Source of the DNA: Archivesica marissinica
Lineage: Eukaryota; Mollusca; Bivalvia; Venerida; Vesicomyidae
Direction: 5' to 3'
Assembly (NCBI GenBank): GCA_014843695.1
Contig: CM026397.1
Span: 45,085,272-45,149,271, forward strand
DNA: 64,000 nucleotides
Below, in pieces: positions 25,415-44,325 of this stretch. How positions within the stretch are numbered: the stretch's first letter is position 1; every line of letters begins with the position of its first letter. Made by a program: the position numbers and the translations under genes. The notes below the pieces were generated by a model. The model was not told the origin of the DNA and searched no databases. It saw only the letters and a list, made by a program, of their open reading frames with translations.

Positions 25415-26070
25415 GTTATATTATTATGAGTTATAAGTATGATATTTACAAGCATGAGATGATGATGGTATATACAGAACTAGTATGAGTTATAAGTATG
25501 ATATTTACAAACATGAGATGATGATGGTATATACAGAACTAGTATGAGTTATAAGTATGATATTTACAAACATGAGATGATGATGGTATATACAGAACTA
25601 GTATGAGTTATAAGTATGATATTTACAAACATGAGATGATGATGGTATATACAGAACTAGTATGAGTTATAAGTATGATATTTACAAACATGAGATGATG
25701 ATGGTATATACAGAACTAGTATGAGTTATAAGTATGATATTTACAAACATGAGATGATGATGGTATATACAGAACTAGTATGAGTTATAAGTATGATATT
25801 TACAAACATGAGATGATGATGGTATATACAGAACTAGTATGAGTTATAAGTATGATATTTACAAACATGAGATGATGATGGTATATACAGAACTAGTATG
25901 AGTTATAAGTATGATATTTACAAACATGAGATGATGATGGTATATACAGAACTAGTATGAGTTATAAGTATGATATTTACAAACATGAGATGATGATGGT
26001 ATATACAGAACTAGTATGAGTTATAAGTATGATATTTACAAACATGAGATGATGATGGTATATACAGAAC
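25415..26070. repeat. Minisatellite, 59 bp x11
   Basis: The unit contains TATGAGTTATAAGTATGAT, TTTACAAACATGAG and GGTATATACAGAACTAG. Copies are almost identical, which implies recent expansion. Confidence 0.96.
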
Positions 26071-29342
<3,272 letters not shown>

Positions 29343-29880
29343 TCACATGCCATTGACTTATGTAGAGTCTTTAAATACATTTTGACCTTCCTCCTATTAG
29401 CGAGTAGCGTAGTTATTAGCGTGCTCACTTCTCGCCAATGCCAGGTTCGGGTATGGGTCGCTGACTTGTATACCACTGTAACCTATCATCACTGATGGTC
29501 ACGGGTTTGAGCTCAGACCGTGTCTCATTTATATGAAAAAGTTGTGTTTTATTTGAAGAACAATATAAAGACTCGGGATAGGCGTTATTGGACAGATTTG
29601 TACAAAATTGTTTCAGATAGGGCCATTTTACTGATCGATGCGAAATCTGACATCCCACAGAGTAGAATCCCTGTACTTAAATATATATACTAGTACCCCC
29701 AAACGTGCCGAATCCCTGTGTACTGGAATAGTATTTGGACGTTCGAGCGAATAGTTGAATGTTCATTGCCATCCCTAATTTATATTGAAGAATTACAACT
29801 CTGATACAGTTGCTAAAAATAGAAATAGTGCTAAAAATAGGAACACAATTCTTCAAGAAATAAGCGAAGAGTTATTAACG
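29343..29880. mobile_element. Intron 2 sequence with fused SINE fragments
   Basis: A short family A-like head piece (GCGTGCTCACTTCTCGCC, near 29419) runs directly into a family B fragment (GTCGCTGACTTG, CCACTGTAACCTATCATC, GTCACGGGTTTGAGC; 29454-29545). The rest is unique AT-rich sequence. Confidence 0.55.
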
Positions 29881-29884
29881 ATCG

Positions 29885-30055
29885 TTCCTGGAAGTATGCC
29901 ACTGCTCATGCCTTGTTTGGAGTACTGTCCCCTAGAAATAAGTCTGGAAGTATACCACTGCTCATGCCTTGTTTGGAGTACTGTCCCCTAGAAATAAGTC
30001 TGGAAGTATACCACTGCTCATGCCTTGTTTGGAGTACTGTCCCCTAGAAATAAGT
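29885..30055. repeat. Tandem repeat, 56 bp x3
   Basis: Copies contain CCACTGCTCATGCCTTG and GGAGTACTGTCCCCTAG. They lie within intron 2. Confidence 0.93.
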
Positions 30056-31700
<1,645 letters not shown>

Positions 31701-31954
31701 TGGTATGCCTTGGCTTTTATTTTCTTGTAGAAAAGATCTGTTCTGAAGCAAAATTTCTGTTGTCTTTTGTCCAATTTCTTTTGGCCAATTTTCTTACATA
31801 CAATACAATCACAGAAACTGTATGTACGATTAACATGACTCATTCTACGGGAGAAAGCGCGTGATTGGCCACTAAAATCTTATTATTTAATAAATTTCAA
31901 TAAAGTAAATTAACAGTAACAAGATTTTGTCTCGGTAGTGTACCTTAATACTGT
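31701..31954. other. Unique intron 3 sequence
   Basis: No recognised feature. Confidence 0.4.
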
Positions 31955-32098
31955 CGGATAATACTTACCCATTGCGAGGATTATAAATGGTGATAATACT
32001 TACCCATTGCGAGGATTATAAATGGTGATAATACTTACCCATTGCGAGGATTATAAATGGTGATAATACTTACCCATTGCGAGGATTATAAATGGTGA
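31955..32098. repeat. Tandem repeat, 35 bp x4
   Basis: Identical copies of GATAATACTTACCCATTG plus CGAGGATTATAAATGGT. It ends about 45 bp before exon 4. Confidence 0.96.
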
Positions 32099-32142
32099 TC
32101 AAAATGTGTAAAGAAATAAAAATGTGTTGTTTTTATTGGCAG

Positions 32143-32233
32143 GTGTATGGTGAGACGTCGTTCGAACTTGTTGACCAAATGGTTAAGTCTGTCAGGTTTA
32201 CAGAGGCCGACTACTTCATCGATCTAGGCAGTG
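32143..32233 (+). CDS. DOT1L: DOT1L exon 4 of window (SAM-binding motif I)
   Basis: The acceptor TTTTATTGGCAG is followed by codons for VYGETSFELVDQMVKSVRFT and then EADYFIDLGS plus one base of the next glycine, then the donor GTAAGA. VYGETSF matches the DOT1 D1 motif. DLGSG is motif I of the class I methyltransferase fold and binds S-adenosylmethionine (D161, G163 and G165 in human numbering). The glycine codon is completed by exon 5, giving DLGSGVGQ. Two further bases would be needed to finish the codon inside the exon, so the phase 1 ending is clear. Intron repeats start right behind the donor. Confidence 0.97.
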
Positions 32234-32239
32234 GTAAGA

Positions 32240-33063
32240 CATTCAGCAACCATTCCATATCCACCTTCAGCATATCCATCATTCCATATCCACCTTCAGC
32301 ATTTAGATCATTCCATGTCCACCTTCAGCATATCCATCATTCCATATCCACCTTCAGCATATCCATCATTCCATATCCACCTTCAGCATTTAGATCATTC
32401 CATATCCACCTTCAGCATTTAGATCATTCCATATCCACCTTCAGCATATCCATCATTCCATATCCACCTTCAGCATTTAGATCATTCCATATCCACCTTC
32501 AGCATATCCATCATTCCATATCCACCTTCAGCATTTAGATCATTCCATATCCACCTTCAGCATTTAGATCATTCCATATCCACCTTCAGCATATCCATCA
32601 TTCCATATCCACCTTCAGCATTTAGATCATTCCATATCCACTTTCAGCATTTAGATCATTCCATATCCACCTTCAGCATTTAGATCATTCCATATCCACC
32701 TTCAGCATTTAGATCATTCCATATCTACATATATCCACCTTCAGCATTTAGATCATTCCATATCTACATATCCACCTTCGGCATTTAGATCATTCCATAT
32801 CTACATATCCACCTTCAGCATTTAGATCATTCCATATCCACCTTCAGCATTTAGATCATTCCATATCCACCTTCAGCATTTAGATCATTCCATATCTACA
32901 TATATCCACCTTCAGCATTTAGATCATTCCATATCCACCTTCAGCATTTAGATAATTCCATATCCACCTTCAGCATCTAGATCATTCCATATCTACATAT
33001 ATCCACCTTCAGCATTTAGATCATTCCATATCTACATATATCCACCTTCAGCATTTAGATCAG
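32240..33063. repeat. Minisatellite, about 29 bp with longer variants
   Basis: Units contain CATTCCATATCCACCTTCAG followed by CATATCCAT or CATTTAGAT. Some carry an inserted TACATATA. It begins within a few bases of the exon 4 donor. Confidence 0.94.
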
Positions 33064-33242
33064 ATCTTAGCTTGACATTTCAAAATAGGGATACGTTTAA
33101 GGTATACAACGGAGCCCTTCGTTGTCTCGGCCAAGTATCGTCTTTATGTTCTATATGTTGAGGGTAATCTGCATCCTGCACTACATCCAAATAAAAAAAC
33201 TACAAATATGCTTCTGGGCACATTGACCTAAATGGTAACTAT
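33064..33242. other. Unique intron 4 sequence
   Basis: No recognised feature. Confidence 0.4.
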
Positions 33243-35355
33243 AATTGACCTTTCTGCCGATTTTGATTGACAGCTGGCGTTAGCCAATCGCATCGCACCA
33301 TTCGCGCACACCCCTGGCAACGGTTTATCGCCGCCATCTTGTTAGACAAACAATGCATATTAGACACACTAGTAACGAGTAGACAAATTTGAAAAGGCGT
33401 GAATTTGATCGAAAATACGGGTTTAAAATTGTTTTAATGATGTTGAAAATGTGTAGCTTTGGTGTGTGGGTTAGTTATAGTACAAAATTAGTCGATATCC
33501 TGGTGATCGACGTTAAATTCAACCCATTTCAAAATCCTTGGACAAATCTAAAAGTGTGTATATGAACCACAATATACCAGACAGCTGCTTTAAAAACAAT
33601 GCATCTATAAAAACACCGACTGACCCCATATAGTCATTCTTTTCTCACAAACACAGCAATCAAATTTAAGCGTGTCACACTGTTTATTGGGAGCAATCAA
33701 CAACTTACCCACTAACGGTACATCACAGAGACGGCCGAGTTATAATACCCGATAGGGGCCACTGCTATCAAGAGTATTTCACATCGGAATTTAGCACTGA
33801 TTGTGCTAATTGGTCAATTATAAAATGTGTGCACATAATTATATAATTGATTACTACACCGAGTCATTGTTTTATCGTTCTGTTAGATAAACGAGTTATG
33901 TAGTAAAATTTTAATCAAATCTGATAACGAGTGATCGTGATCTGAAATTATTTTTTGAAAAATATTTAAAATTAATTAATGCTGTCTGTCATTGACAATG
34001 GTGAAAAGATGTAGTTACGGGCTGTGTGACAGTGATGTAGATATCCAGATCGATTGATAGGTGACGTTAAATTCGTGCCATTTTCAAAACCTAAGACAAA
34101 TCTTGAAAACATGTCTAAGGTGGATTAAGTTGTGTGAACGACCAAACGACCAGCTGAATACATCCAAAATTAATGCAAACAGATATATTTGCACAAAAGT
34201 AAGTTGAAATTAATTTATTTATGCATAATAAAATATTTCGAAAAAATATATTCTGCTTTAATAGATCTACCATTCACAAGAGATATGTGAGTATAGTGGT
34301 GATTATACATGTGGTTCATACATATTGTCGTGGATGGTGGACTAGGGATCAGATAGTAGTAATAGTACCCATGCATGTGCAGAGCTGTGGGATTCCTATA
34401 TTAGCTCAGTGAACGTACTGGTGTTCAGTTTTTGGGCCTAATGCTCGAGTCTTCTAGGAGGCATAGGGTCGAGTCTCTCAAGACGGTGGCATATTTCATT
34501 TCTTTTGATGTCAAAGTTGACACGATGTGGTTGTTCACTCGTCCGTTGACTGCGCAAGCATTTACCACGAACACTTAACACGTCCTCATCCGTATATCTG
34601 TACTTTAGAGAAATAACCTTCACGTCTATTATGAGATGGGCTGTTGACAAATTAATCAATTACTGGAGAATATATTATTTTTCACACCATGTTTGGTCGG
34701 CTCAAACATTTGTGATGCTGGCTTGTATGCCCATGTTTTATCAGCTTTAGAGCTGAGCCGTGCCATATGTCCAAGCCCTTGAATCATGTATAAATATCAT
34801 GCTCTTCACATCAATTTCATTACAACCATGGCGTCTATTTTTCCATGCGTTTTTTGCTCTCGTCACGTTTCCAGCCGTATGCATGTTCTTAGCTGCGATA
34901 AGTGCCACCGTTGGAATCATCGAAAATGCGGAATGATTTATTTATTCACTTTAATTAATCTTGATTAGTGGCCTGAAACCTAGATAGATAATCACTCCTG
35001 GTATGGCAAACACACGGCTACATTCATAATTGTGTCTAATTACCTAAATAGCTAATAATAGCATTATTTATAATGGGCCTGTATAGTGCAGTACTATATA
35101 TATATATATAAAATACGAACCTGTGATTATACGAAATCACCTGAATTCACCTAAAACCCTTGCATTCTTGCTTTCAACGAGATATTCTTATCTGGGTGAA
35201 ATAAAACCGAGAAATTCGACAGAATTTTATCTAGATTAACCCGATGCAGGTCTGCGTTAGACGCCATTTTGTTAGATAGCTTGTCTCGTGTGGTTACAGC
35301 GAGCACCTGTAGCTATGGGGGGCGTGCCTAAGTAGCGTTTGCAGAAAGGTCAATT
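33243..35355. mobile_element. 2.1-kb element bounded by 15-bp perfect inverted repeats
   Basis: The left end AATTGACCTTTCTGC and the right end GCAGAAAGGTCAATT are perfect inverted complements. If the outer bases are read as a TA target duplication, the termini are ATTGACC. The interior is non-repetitive and AT-rich, unlike most of the window, and contains a short cysteine-rich frame at 34828-34935. Just inside both ends is CGCCATCTTGTTAGACA or CGCCATTTTGTTAGATA, in the same orientation. A DNA transposon is likely, but no intact transposase is visible. Confidence 0.5.
34828..34935 (+). pseudogene. Cysteine-rich zinc-finger fragment, transposon-like
   Basis: From the ATG at 34828 the frame reads MASIFPCVFCSRHVSSRM and then HVLSCDKCHRWNHRKCG. 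The spacing C-x2-C, C-x2-C, W-x-H-x2-C resembles a PHD-like treble-clef finger found at the start of some invertebrate transposon proteins. The similarity is by pattern only. After CG the frame degenerates and stops at 34966. It lies inside the inverted-repeat element and is probably a remnant. Confidence 0.35.
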
Positions 35356-35655
35356 AAACGATAAATAATAAACCCATTATTTCGATATTATTTCATTCGA
35401 AAGAAAATTACAATAATTTTTTTTTAAGAAGCAAATAATTATAAATAAATGTACGTGATTATTGTGTTATGATTCCAAATTCCGTTTTGCAATAAATGTT
35501 CAGATATTCAGATCGCACACAAACTCTTTCTGGTGAATATACTAGTTGTAAAATTACCTCCCTTTATGAATAGTTATTTACAAAATCAACAATTACTTTG
35601 TAAATGGTTGTTTACTAAAGTTAATACTATGATAAATTTGTATATGATACATTTG
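35356..35655. other. Unique AT-rich intron 4 sequence
   Basis: No recognised feature. Confidence 0.4.
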
Positions 35656-37430
<1,775 letters not shown>

Positions 37431-40400
37431 ATGTAGATCTGTCACACAATACATGACGTAGATCTGTCACACAATACATGACATAGATCTGTCACACAAT
37501 ACATGACGTAGATCTGTCACACAATACATGATGTAGATCTGTCACACAATACATGACATAGATCTGTCACACAATACATGACGTAGATCTGTCACACAAT
37601 ACATGACGTAGATCTGTCCCACAATACATGACGTAGATCTGTCACACAATACATGACGTAGATCTGTCGCACAATACATGACCTAGATCTGTCACACAAT
37701 ACATGACGTAGATCTGTCACACAATACATGACATAGATCTGTCACACAATACATGACGTAGATCGGTCACACAATACATGACATAGATCTGTCCCACAAT
37801 ACATGACGTAGATCTGTTTACAGGGTATGATACATGACGTAGATCTGTCACACAATACATGACATAGATCTGTCACACAATACATGACGTAGATCTGTTT
37901 ACAGGGTATGATACATGACGTAGATCTGTCACACAATACATGACATAGATCTGTCGCACAATACATGACATAGATCTGTCACACAATACATGACGTAGAT
38001 CTGTTTACAGGGTATGATACATGACGTAGATCTGTCACACAATACATGACATAGATTTGTTGCACAATACATGACGTAGATCTGTCGCACAATACATGAC
38101 ATAGATCTGTCACACAATACATGACATAGATCTGTCACACAATACATGACGTAGATCTGTCACACAATACATGACATAGATCTGTCACACAATACATGAC
38201 GTAGATCTGTCACACAATACATGACATAGATCTGTCCCACAATACATGACGTAGATCTGTCACATAATACATGACGTAGATCTGTCACACAATACATGAC
38301 GTAGATCTGTCACACAATATATGACGTAGATCTGTCACACAATACATGACGTAGATCTGTCACATAATACATGACGTAGATCTGTCACACAATACATGAC
38401 GTAGATCTGTCACACAATACATGACGTAGATCTGTCGCACAATACATGATGTAGATCTGTCACATAATACATGACGTAGATCTGTCACACAATACATGAC
38501 GTAGATCTGTCACACAATATATGACGTAGATCTGTCACACAATACATGATGTAGATCTGTCACACAATACATGACGTAGATCTGTCCCACAATACATGAC
38601 ATAGATCTGTCGCATAATACATGACGTAGATCTATCACACAATACATGACGTAGATCTGTCACACAATACATGACGTAGATCTGTCACACAATACATGAC
38701 GTAGATCTGTCACACAATACATGACGTAGATCTGTCACACAATACATGACGTAGATCTGTCACACAATACATGACGTAGATCTGTCACATAATACATGAC
38801 GTAGATCCGTCACACAATACATGACGTAGATCTGTCACACAATATATGACGTAGATTTGTCCCACAATACATGACGTAGATCTGTCGCATAATACATGAC
38901 GTAGATCTATCACACAATACATGACGTAGATTTGTTGCACAATACATGACGTAGATCTGTCACACAATACATGACGTAGATCTGTCACACAATACATGAC
39001 GTAGATCTGTCACACAATACATGACGTAGATCTGTCACACAATACATGACATAGATCTGTCGCACAATACATGACATAGATCTGTCACACAATACATGAC
39101 GTAGATCTGTCACACAATACATGACATAGATCTGTCACACAATACATGACGTAGATCTGTCACACAATACATGACATAGATCTGTCCCACAATACATGAC
39201 GTAGATCTGTCACATAATACATGACGTAGATCTGTCACACAATACATGACGTAGATCTGTCACACAATACATGACGTAGATCTGTCACATAATACATGAC
39301 GTAGATCTGTCACACAATACATGACGTAGATCTGTCACACAATACATGACGTAGATCTGTCACATAATACATGACGTAGATCCGTCACACAATACATGAC
39401 GTAGATCTGTCACACAATATATGACGTAGATTTGTCCCACAATACATGACGTAGATCTGTCGCATAATACATGACGTAGATCTATCACACAATACATGAC
39501 GTAGATTTGTTGCACAATACATGACGTAGATCTGTCACACAATACATGACGTAGATCTGTCACACAATACATGACGTAGATCTGTCACACAATACATGAC
39601 GTAGATCTGTCACACAATACATGACATAGATCTGTCGCACAATACATGACATAGATCTGTCACACAATACATGACGTAGATCTGTTTACAGGGTATGATA
39701 CATGACGTAGATCTGTCACACAATACATGACATAGATTTGTTGCACAATACATGACGTAGATCTGTCGCACAATACATGACATAGATCTGTCACACAATA
39801 CATGACATAGATCTGTCACACAATACATGACGTAGATCTGTCACACAATACATGACATAGATCTGTCACACAATACATGACGTAGATCTGTCACACAATA
39901 CATGACATAGATCTGTCCCACAATACATGACGTAGATCTGTCACATAATACATGACGTAGATCTGTCACACAATACATGACGTAGATCTGTCACACAATA
40001 TATGACGTAGATCTGTCACACAATACATGATGTAGATCTGTCACACAATACATGACGTAGATCTGTCACACAATATATGACGTAGATCTGTCACACAATA
40101 CATGATGTAGATCTGTCACACAATACATGACGTAGATCTGTCCCACAATACATGACATAGATCTGTCGCATAATACATGACGTAGATCTGTCACACAATA
40201 CATGACGTAGATCTGTCACACAATACATGACGTAGATCTGTCACACAATACATGACGTAGATCTGTCACACAATACATGACGTAGATCTGTCACACAATA
40301 CATGACGTAGATCTGTCACACAATACATGACGTAGATCTGTCACATAATACATGACATAGATCCGTCACACAATACATGACGTAGATTTGTCCCACAATA

Positions 40401-41060
40401 CATGACGTAGATCTGTCGCATAATACATGACGTAGATCTATCACACAATACATGACGTAGATCTGTCACACAATACATGACGTAGATCTATCACACAATA
40501 CATGACGTAGATCTGTCACACAATACATGACGTAGATCTGTCACACAATACATGACGTAGATCTGTCACATAATACATGACGTAGATCTGTCACACAATA
40601 CATGACGTAGATCTGTCACACAATATATGACGTAGAATTGTCCCACAATACATGACGTAGATCTGTCGCATAATACATGACGTAGATCTATCACACAATA
40701 CATGACGTAGATCCGTCACACAATACATGACGTAGATCTGTCCCACAATACATGATGTAGATCTGTCACACAATACATGACGTAGATCTGTCACACAATA
40801 CATGACGTAGATCTGTCACATAATACATGACGTAGATCTGTCACACAATACATGATGTAGATCTGTCACACAATACATGATGTAGATCTGTCACACAATA
40901 CATGACATAGATCTGTCACACAATACATGATGTGGATCTGTCACACAATACATGACCTAGATCTGTCACACAATACATGACGTAGATCTGTCCCACAATA
41001 CATGACGTAGATCTGTCACACAATACATGACGTAGATCTGTCACACAATATATGATCTAC
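37431..41060 (+). repeat. 25-bp minisatellite (about 145 copies) with embedded exon 6 acceptors
   Basis: The common unit is ACATGACGTAGATCTGTCAC plus ACAAT. A 31-bp variant reads GATCTGTTTACAGGGTATG then ATACATGAC. It matches the true exon 6 junction CTACTTACAGGGTATGATAC and occurs at about 37812, 37893, 38000 and 39681. Larger blocks are themselves duplicated: 38785-38997 equals 39360-39572 (575-bp shift) and 37929-38147 equals 39610-39828 (1681-bp shift). Confidence 0.96.
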
Positions 41061-41066
41061 TTACAG

Positions 41067-41129
41067 GGTATGATACAGCAATACAAGCGCTGGATGAAGT
41101 GGTATGGGAAGAGATACTGCAAGTTCCTG
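41067..41129 (+). CDS. DOT1L: DOT1L exon 6 of window
   Basis: The acceptor CTACTTACAG is followed by 21 codons, GMIQQYKRWMKWYGKRYCKF and L, then the donor GTATGT. Human DOT1L has [21 protein letters not shown] at this place. The length matches exactly once exon 7 adds its leading leucine. It starts and ends on codon boundaries. Both exon borders have been copied into minisatellites: the acceptor into the 25-bp array upstream and the last 35 nt plus donor into the 56-bp array downstream. Confidence 0.95.
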
Positions 41130-41440
41130 GTATGTACGTCATTTATAATCACAAGATTAACGGGAAGAGATACTGCAAGTTCCTGGTACGTACGTCATTT
41201 ATAATCACAAGATTAACGGGAAGAGATACTGCAAGTTCCTGGTACGTACGTCATAAATTTTAATCACAAGATTAACGGGAAGAGATACTGCAAGTTCCTG
41301 GTATGTACGTCATTTATAATCACAAGATTAACGGGAAGAGATACTGCAAGTTCCTGGTATGTACGTCATATATAATCACATGATTAACGGGAAGAGATAC
41401 TGCAAGTTCCTGGTATGTACATCATTTATAATCACAAGAT
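41096..41440 (+). repeat. 56-bp minisatellite copying exon 6 end plus splice donor
   Basis: Six units contain GGGAAGAGATACTGCAAG, TTCCTGGTATGTACGTC and ATAATCACAAGATTAAC. The first is the real exon end. Donors are GTATGT or GTACGT, so all copies keep GT. Confidence 0.95.
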
Positions 41441-41803
41441 TAAAAAGATTTTTGTTTGTTTCGGTAAATGATCTAATTTTATTTCACCGAATGAACACAG
41501 AAAGCATTAGCACGAGTGGTGCTAGCTTGTATTCAGAGAGCACCAAAGGGATGGGTAAAAAAGTGGACTCCAAGCAGGAATGGTCTCTTAATACAGGCTC
41601 ATTTGTTCCTTAGCAACACAAACGGGAACTGGAGGTGTTCTCTAAATACAGGTGGTCTCTTAATAAACGTGATTGTTCGAGCTAGTTTGAAGGAAGTTTA
41701 AACTCACAATTTATTAACATGTGCCACAAATTTAATAGTAAGGGAAATAACCACGGTATCTTAATGCATATACACAAGTATTAATCAAGATTGCAGGAGT
41801 GAT
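41441..41803. other. Unique intron 6 sequence
   Basis: Contains ACAGGTGGTCTCTTAATA-like words similar to MITE interiors. No further feature. Confidence 0.4.
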
Positions 41804-41949
41804 CCAGTCTTCCCGAAATCCGTAGGACCACCTGACATGTCAGACAAAAAATCCTTCGGTCAGACAAAATATATTGAAAGTTTAAGTGCATTTTAATCAT
41901 TTGTCTGACCGGTGTCAGACAAACTCTGGCAAAGTTTCGTGAAGACTGG
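41804..41949. mobile_element. Small MITE, 146 bp
   Basis: The ends CCAGTCTTCCCGAAA and TTTCGTGAAGACTGG are inverted complements with one mismatch. Both flanks have TGAT as a possible target duplication. Internal GTCAGACAAA repeats occur in both orientations. It has no coding capacity. Confidence 0.6.
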
Positions 41950-42041
41950 TGATCTCCCTTATACCTTGTAGTTTTAATCTTGTCAGGCTGTCGGAAGTAA
42001 GGATTGTACTCTAATGTTCCTTCTAATGTTGTATTTTCCAG

Positions 42042-42097
42042 CTTGAAAAGGGAGATTTTCTGTCAGAAAAAACTAAAGAAAAAATTAATAGTGCAAC
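42042..42097 (+). CDS. DOT1L: DOT1L exon 7 of window (GDF motif)
   Basis: The acceptor GTATTTTCCAG is followed by codons for LEKGDFLSEKTKEKINSA plus two bases, then the donor GTAAGT. It matches human LERGDFLSEEWRERIANT. The aspartate and phenylalanine of GDF correspond to human D222 and F223, which contact the adenine of S-adenosylmethionine. The two leftover bases (AC) form threonine with the first base of exon 8. No array copies either border of this exon. Confidence 0.95.
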
Positions 42098-42156
42098 GTA
42101 AGTTTGTTTAGATATATATAGCATTATCTACTTACATGTAAAAAAAAATAGAAAAC

Positions 42157-42345
42157 AGTCCGCCTCCGTGGTCGAGTGTTTACAGTCGCTGACTTGTATT
42201 CCACTGTAACCTATCATCACTGATGGTCACGGGTTCGAGCACCGCTCAGACCGTGTCTTTATATGAAAAAGTTGGCAGTTTCTTAATGAGGTTGGTGCAC
42301 CAAGTACTGGTTAACAGGAACGGTGTTATTAGGTAAACTGCAGTC
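42157..42345 (+). mobile_element. SINE family B copy
   Basis: AGTCCGCCTCCGTGGTCGAG and CCACTGTAACCTATCATC, with the B-box-like GTCACGGGTTCGAGC, match the copy at 3566-3810. This copy is inserted soon after exon 7. Confidence 0.75.
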
Positions 42346-42484
42346 GCTCTAAGGGGTAACCAATAGTGACGTCAAATAAATTTTAAAAGAAGTATACAAT
42401 TTAAATGTGTACGTAGTAGTATGTATGGCTGTAGTAGAATTGGACCTAAAATAACATTTTGTTTGTTCCATTTCCCTACCTACC

Positions 42485-43035
42485 CATTCTAGGTGTTACT
42501 GTTTGGGAGAAGTTAGACAGCATTTCCCTACCTACCCATTCTAGGTGATAATGTTTGGGAGAAGTTAGACAGCATTCCTACCTACCCATTCTAGGTGATA
42601 ATGTTTGGGAGAAGTTAGACAGCATTTCCCTACCTACCCATTCTAGGTGATAATGTTTGGGAGAAGTTAGACAGCATTCCTACCTACCCATTCTAGGTGA
42701 TAATGTTTGGGAGAAGTTAGACAGCATTTCCCTACCTACCCATTCTAGGTGATAATGTTTGGGAGAAGTTAGACAGCATTCCTACCTACCCATTCTAGGT
42801 GATAATGTTTGGGAGAAGTTAGACAGCATTTCCCTACCTACCCATTCTAGGTGATAATGTTTGGGAGAAGTTAGACAGCATTCCCTACCTACCCATTCTA
42901 GGTGATAATGTTTGGGAGAAGTTAGACAGCATTTCCCTACCTACCCATTCTAGGTGATAATGTTTGGGAGAAGTTAGACAGCATTCCTACCTACCCATTC
43001 TAGGTGATAATGTTTGGGAGAAGTGAGACAGCACG
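42485..43035. repeat. Minisatellite, 50/52-bp alternating units, about 11 copies
   Basis: Units contain CCTACCTACCCATTCTAGG and GATAATGTTTGGGAGAAG. Copies alternate between CATTTCCCTA and CATTCCTA, forming a dimeric higher-order unit of about 102 bp. The CATTCTAG/GTGATA word resembles an acceptor but does not match any DOT1L exon. Confidence 0.94.
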
Positions 43036-43110
43036 AGATTGCAGCCTTACATTGTGTTATTTAATAAACAAAATAGGGCTAAAAGTCAAAATTTGAGCAT
43101 TTTGAATAGG
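43036..43110. other. Short unique spacer
   Basis: No feature. Confidence 0.4.
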
Positions 43111-43850
43111 AGTACGTTATAATGGACCCAGTATCTTACTGGTTATAATACTGGACACTACATTATAATGGGCCCAGTATCTTACTGGTTATAATACTGG
43201 ACACTACATTATAATGGGCCCAGTATCTTACTGGTTATAATACTGGACACTACGTTATAATGGGTCCAGTATCTTACTGGTTATAATACTGGACACTACG
43301 TTATAATGGGCCCAGTATCTTACTGGTTATAATACTGGACACTACGTTATAATGGGTCCAGTATCTTACTGGTTATAATACTGGACACTATGTTATAATG
43401 GGCCCAGTATCTTACTGGTTATAATACAGGACACTGTTATAATGGGCCCAGTATCTTACTGGTTATAATACTGGACACTACGTTATAATGGGCCCAGTAT
43501 CTTACTGGTTATAATACTGGACACTACGTTATAATGGGTCCAGTGTCTTACTGGTTATAATACTGGACACTACGTTATAATGGGCCCAGTATCTTACTGG
43601 TTATAATACTGGACACTACATTATAATGGGTCCAGTATCTTACTGGTTATAATACTGGACACTATGTTATAATGGGCCCAGTATCTTACTGGTTATAATA
43701 CTGGACACTACGTTATAATGCGCCCAGTATCTTACTGGTTATAATACTGGATGCTACGTTATAATGGGTCCAGTATCTTACTGGTTATAATACTGGACAC
43801 TACATTATAATGGGCCCAGTATCTTACTGGTTATAATACTGGACACTATT
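43111..43850. repeat. Minisatellite, 46 bp x16-17, hairpin-forming
   Basis: Units contain TTATAATGGGCCCAGTATC and TTACTGGTTATAATACTGG. CCAGTAT and ATACTGG within each unit are complementary, so every unit can fold into a hairpin. Confidence 0.95.
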
Positions 43851-44325
43851 TTATATGAAAATTGTAAAAATAAATTAGTTTGTTTGTTTTTATATAGGAA
43901 GAACAGGCGAAGTCAGTGTCCCTAGAGCGACTATTACGCCCCAGTAGAATGAGCCCTTGTAGATAGGGTCAATTCTTAAGTATATTTTACGTACTGTGGA
44001 CAAGCTCCATATACTGTACACCTCGATAATTATGTTTCCCATATTTTATGGAGAGAGACAGACATATTGTTTTACCATTTCCGTCTGTCCGGTTGAATGA
44101 TGTTTTGCGAATTTATGGCCAATTGAACATTTTTATGACGCAAAGCTTGTCTGCACTTCATCTCCAAAACCTCTTGTTGGATTTTCACCAAACTTGGTAA
44201 GAAGAAACAGTATGTTGTCTAGTTGTGCATATTGTAACCCCGTTCCAGTTGGATGATATACACCCAATGTGTCTCTATTATGGCATGGGTTATTATGTCT
44301 TTACTTGAATAACTTTATTCTTCAG
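43851..44325. other. Unique intron 7 end
   Basis: No recognised feature. The acceptor for exon 8 is at its end. Confidence 0.4.
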
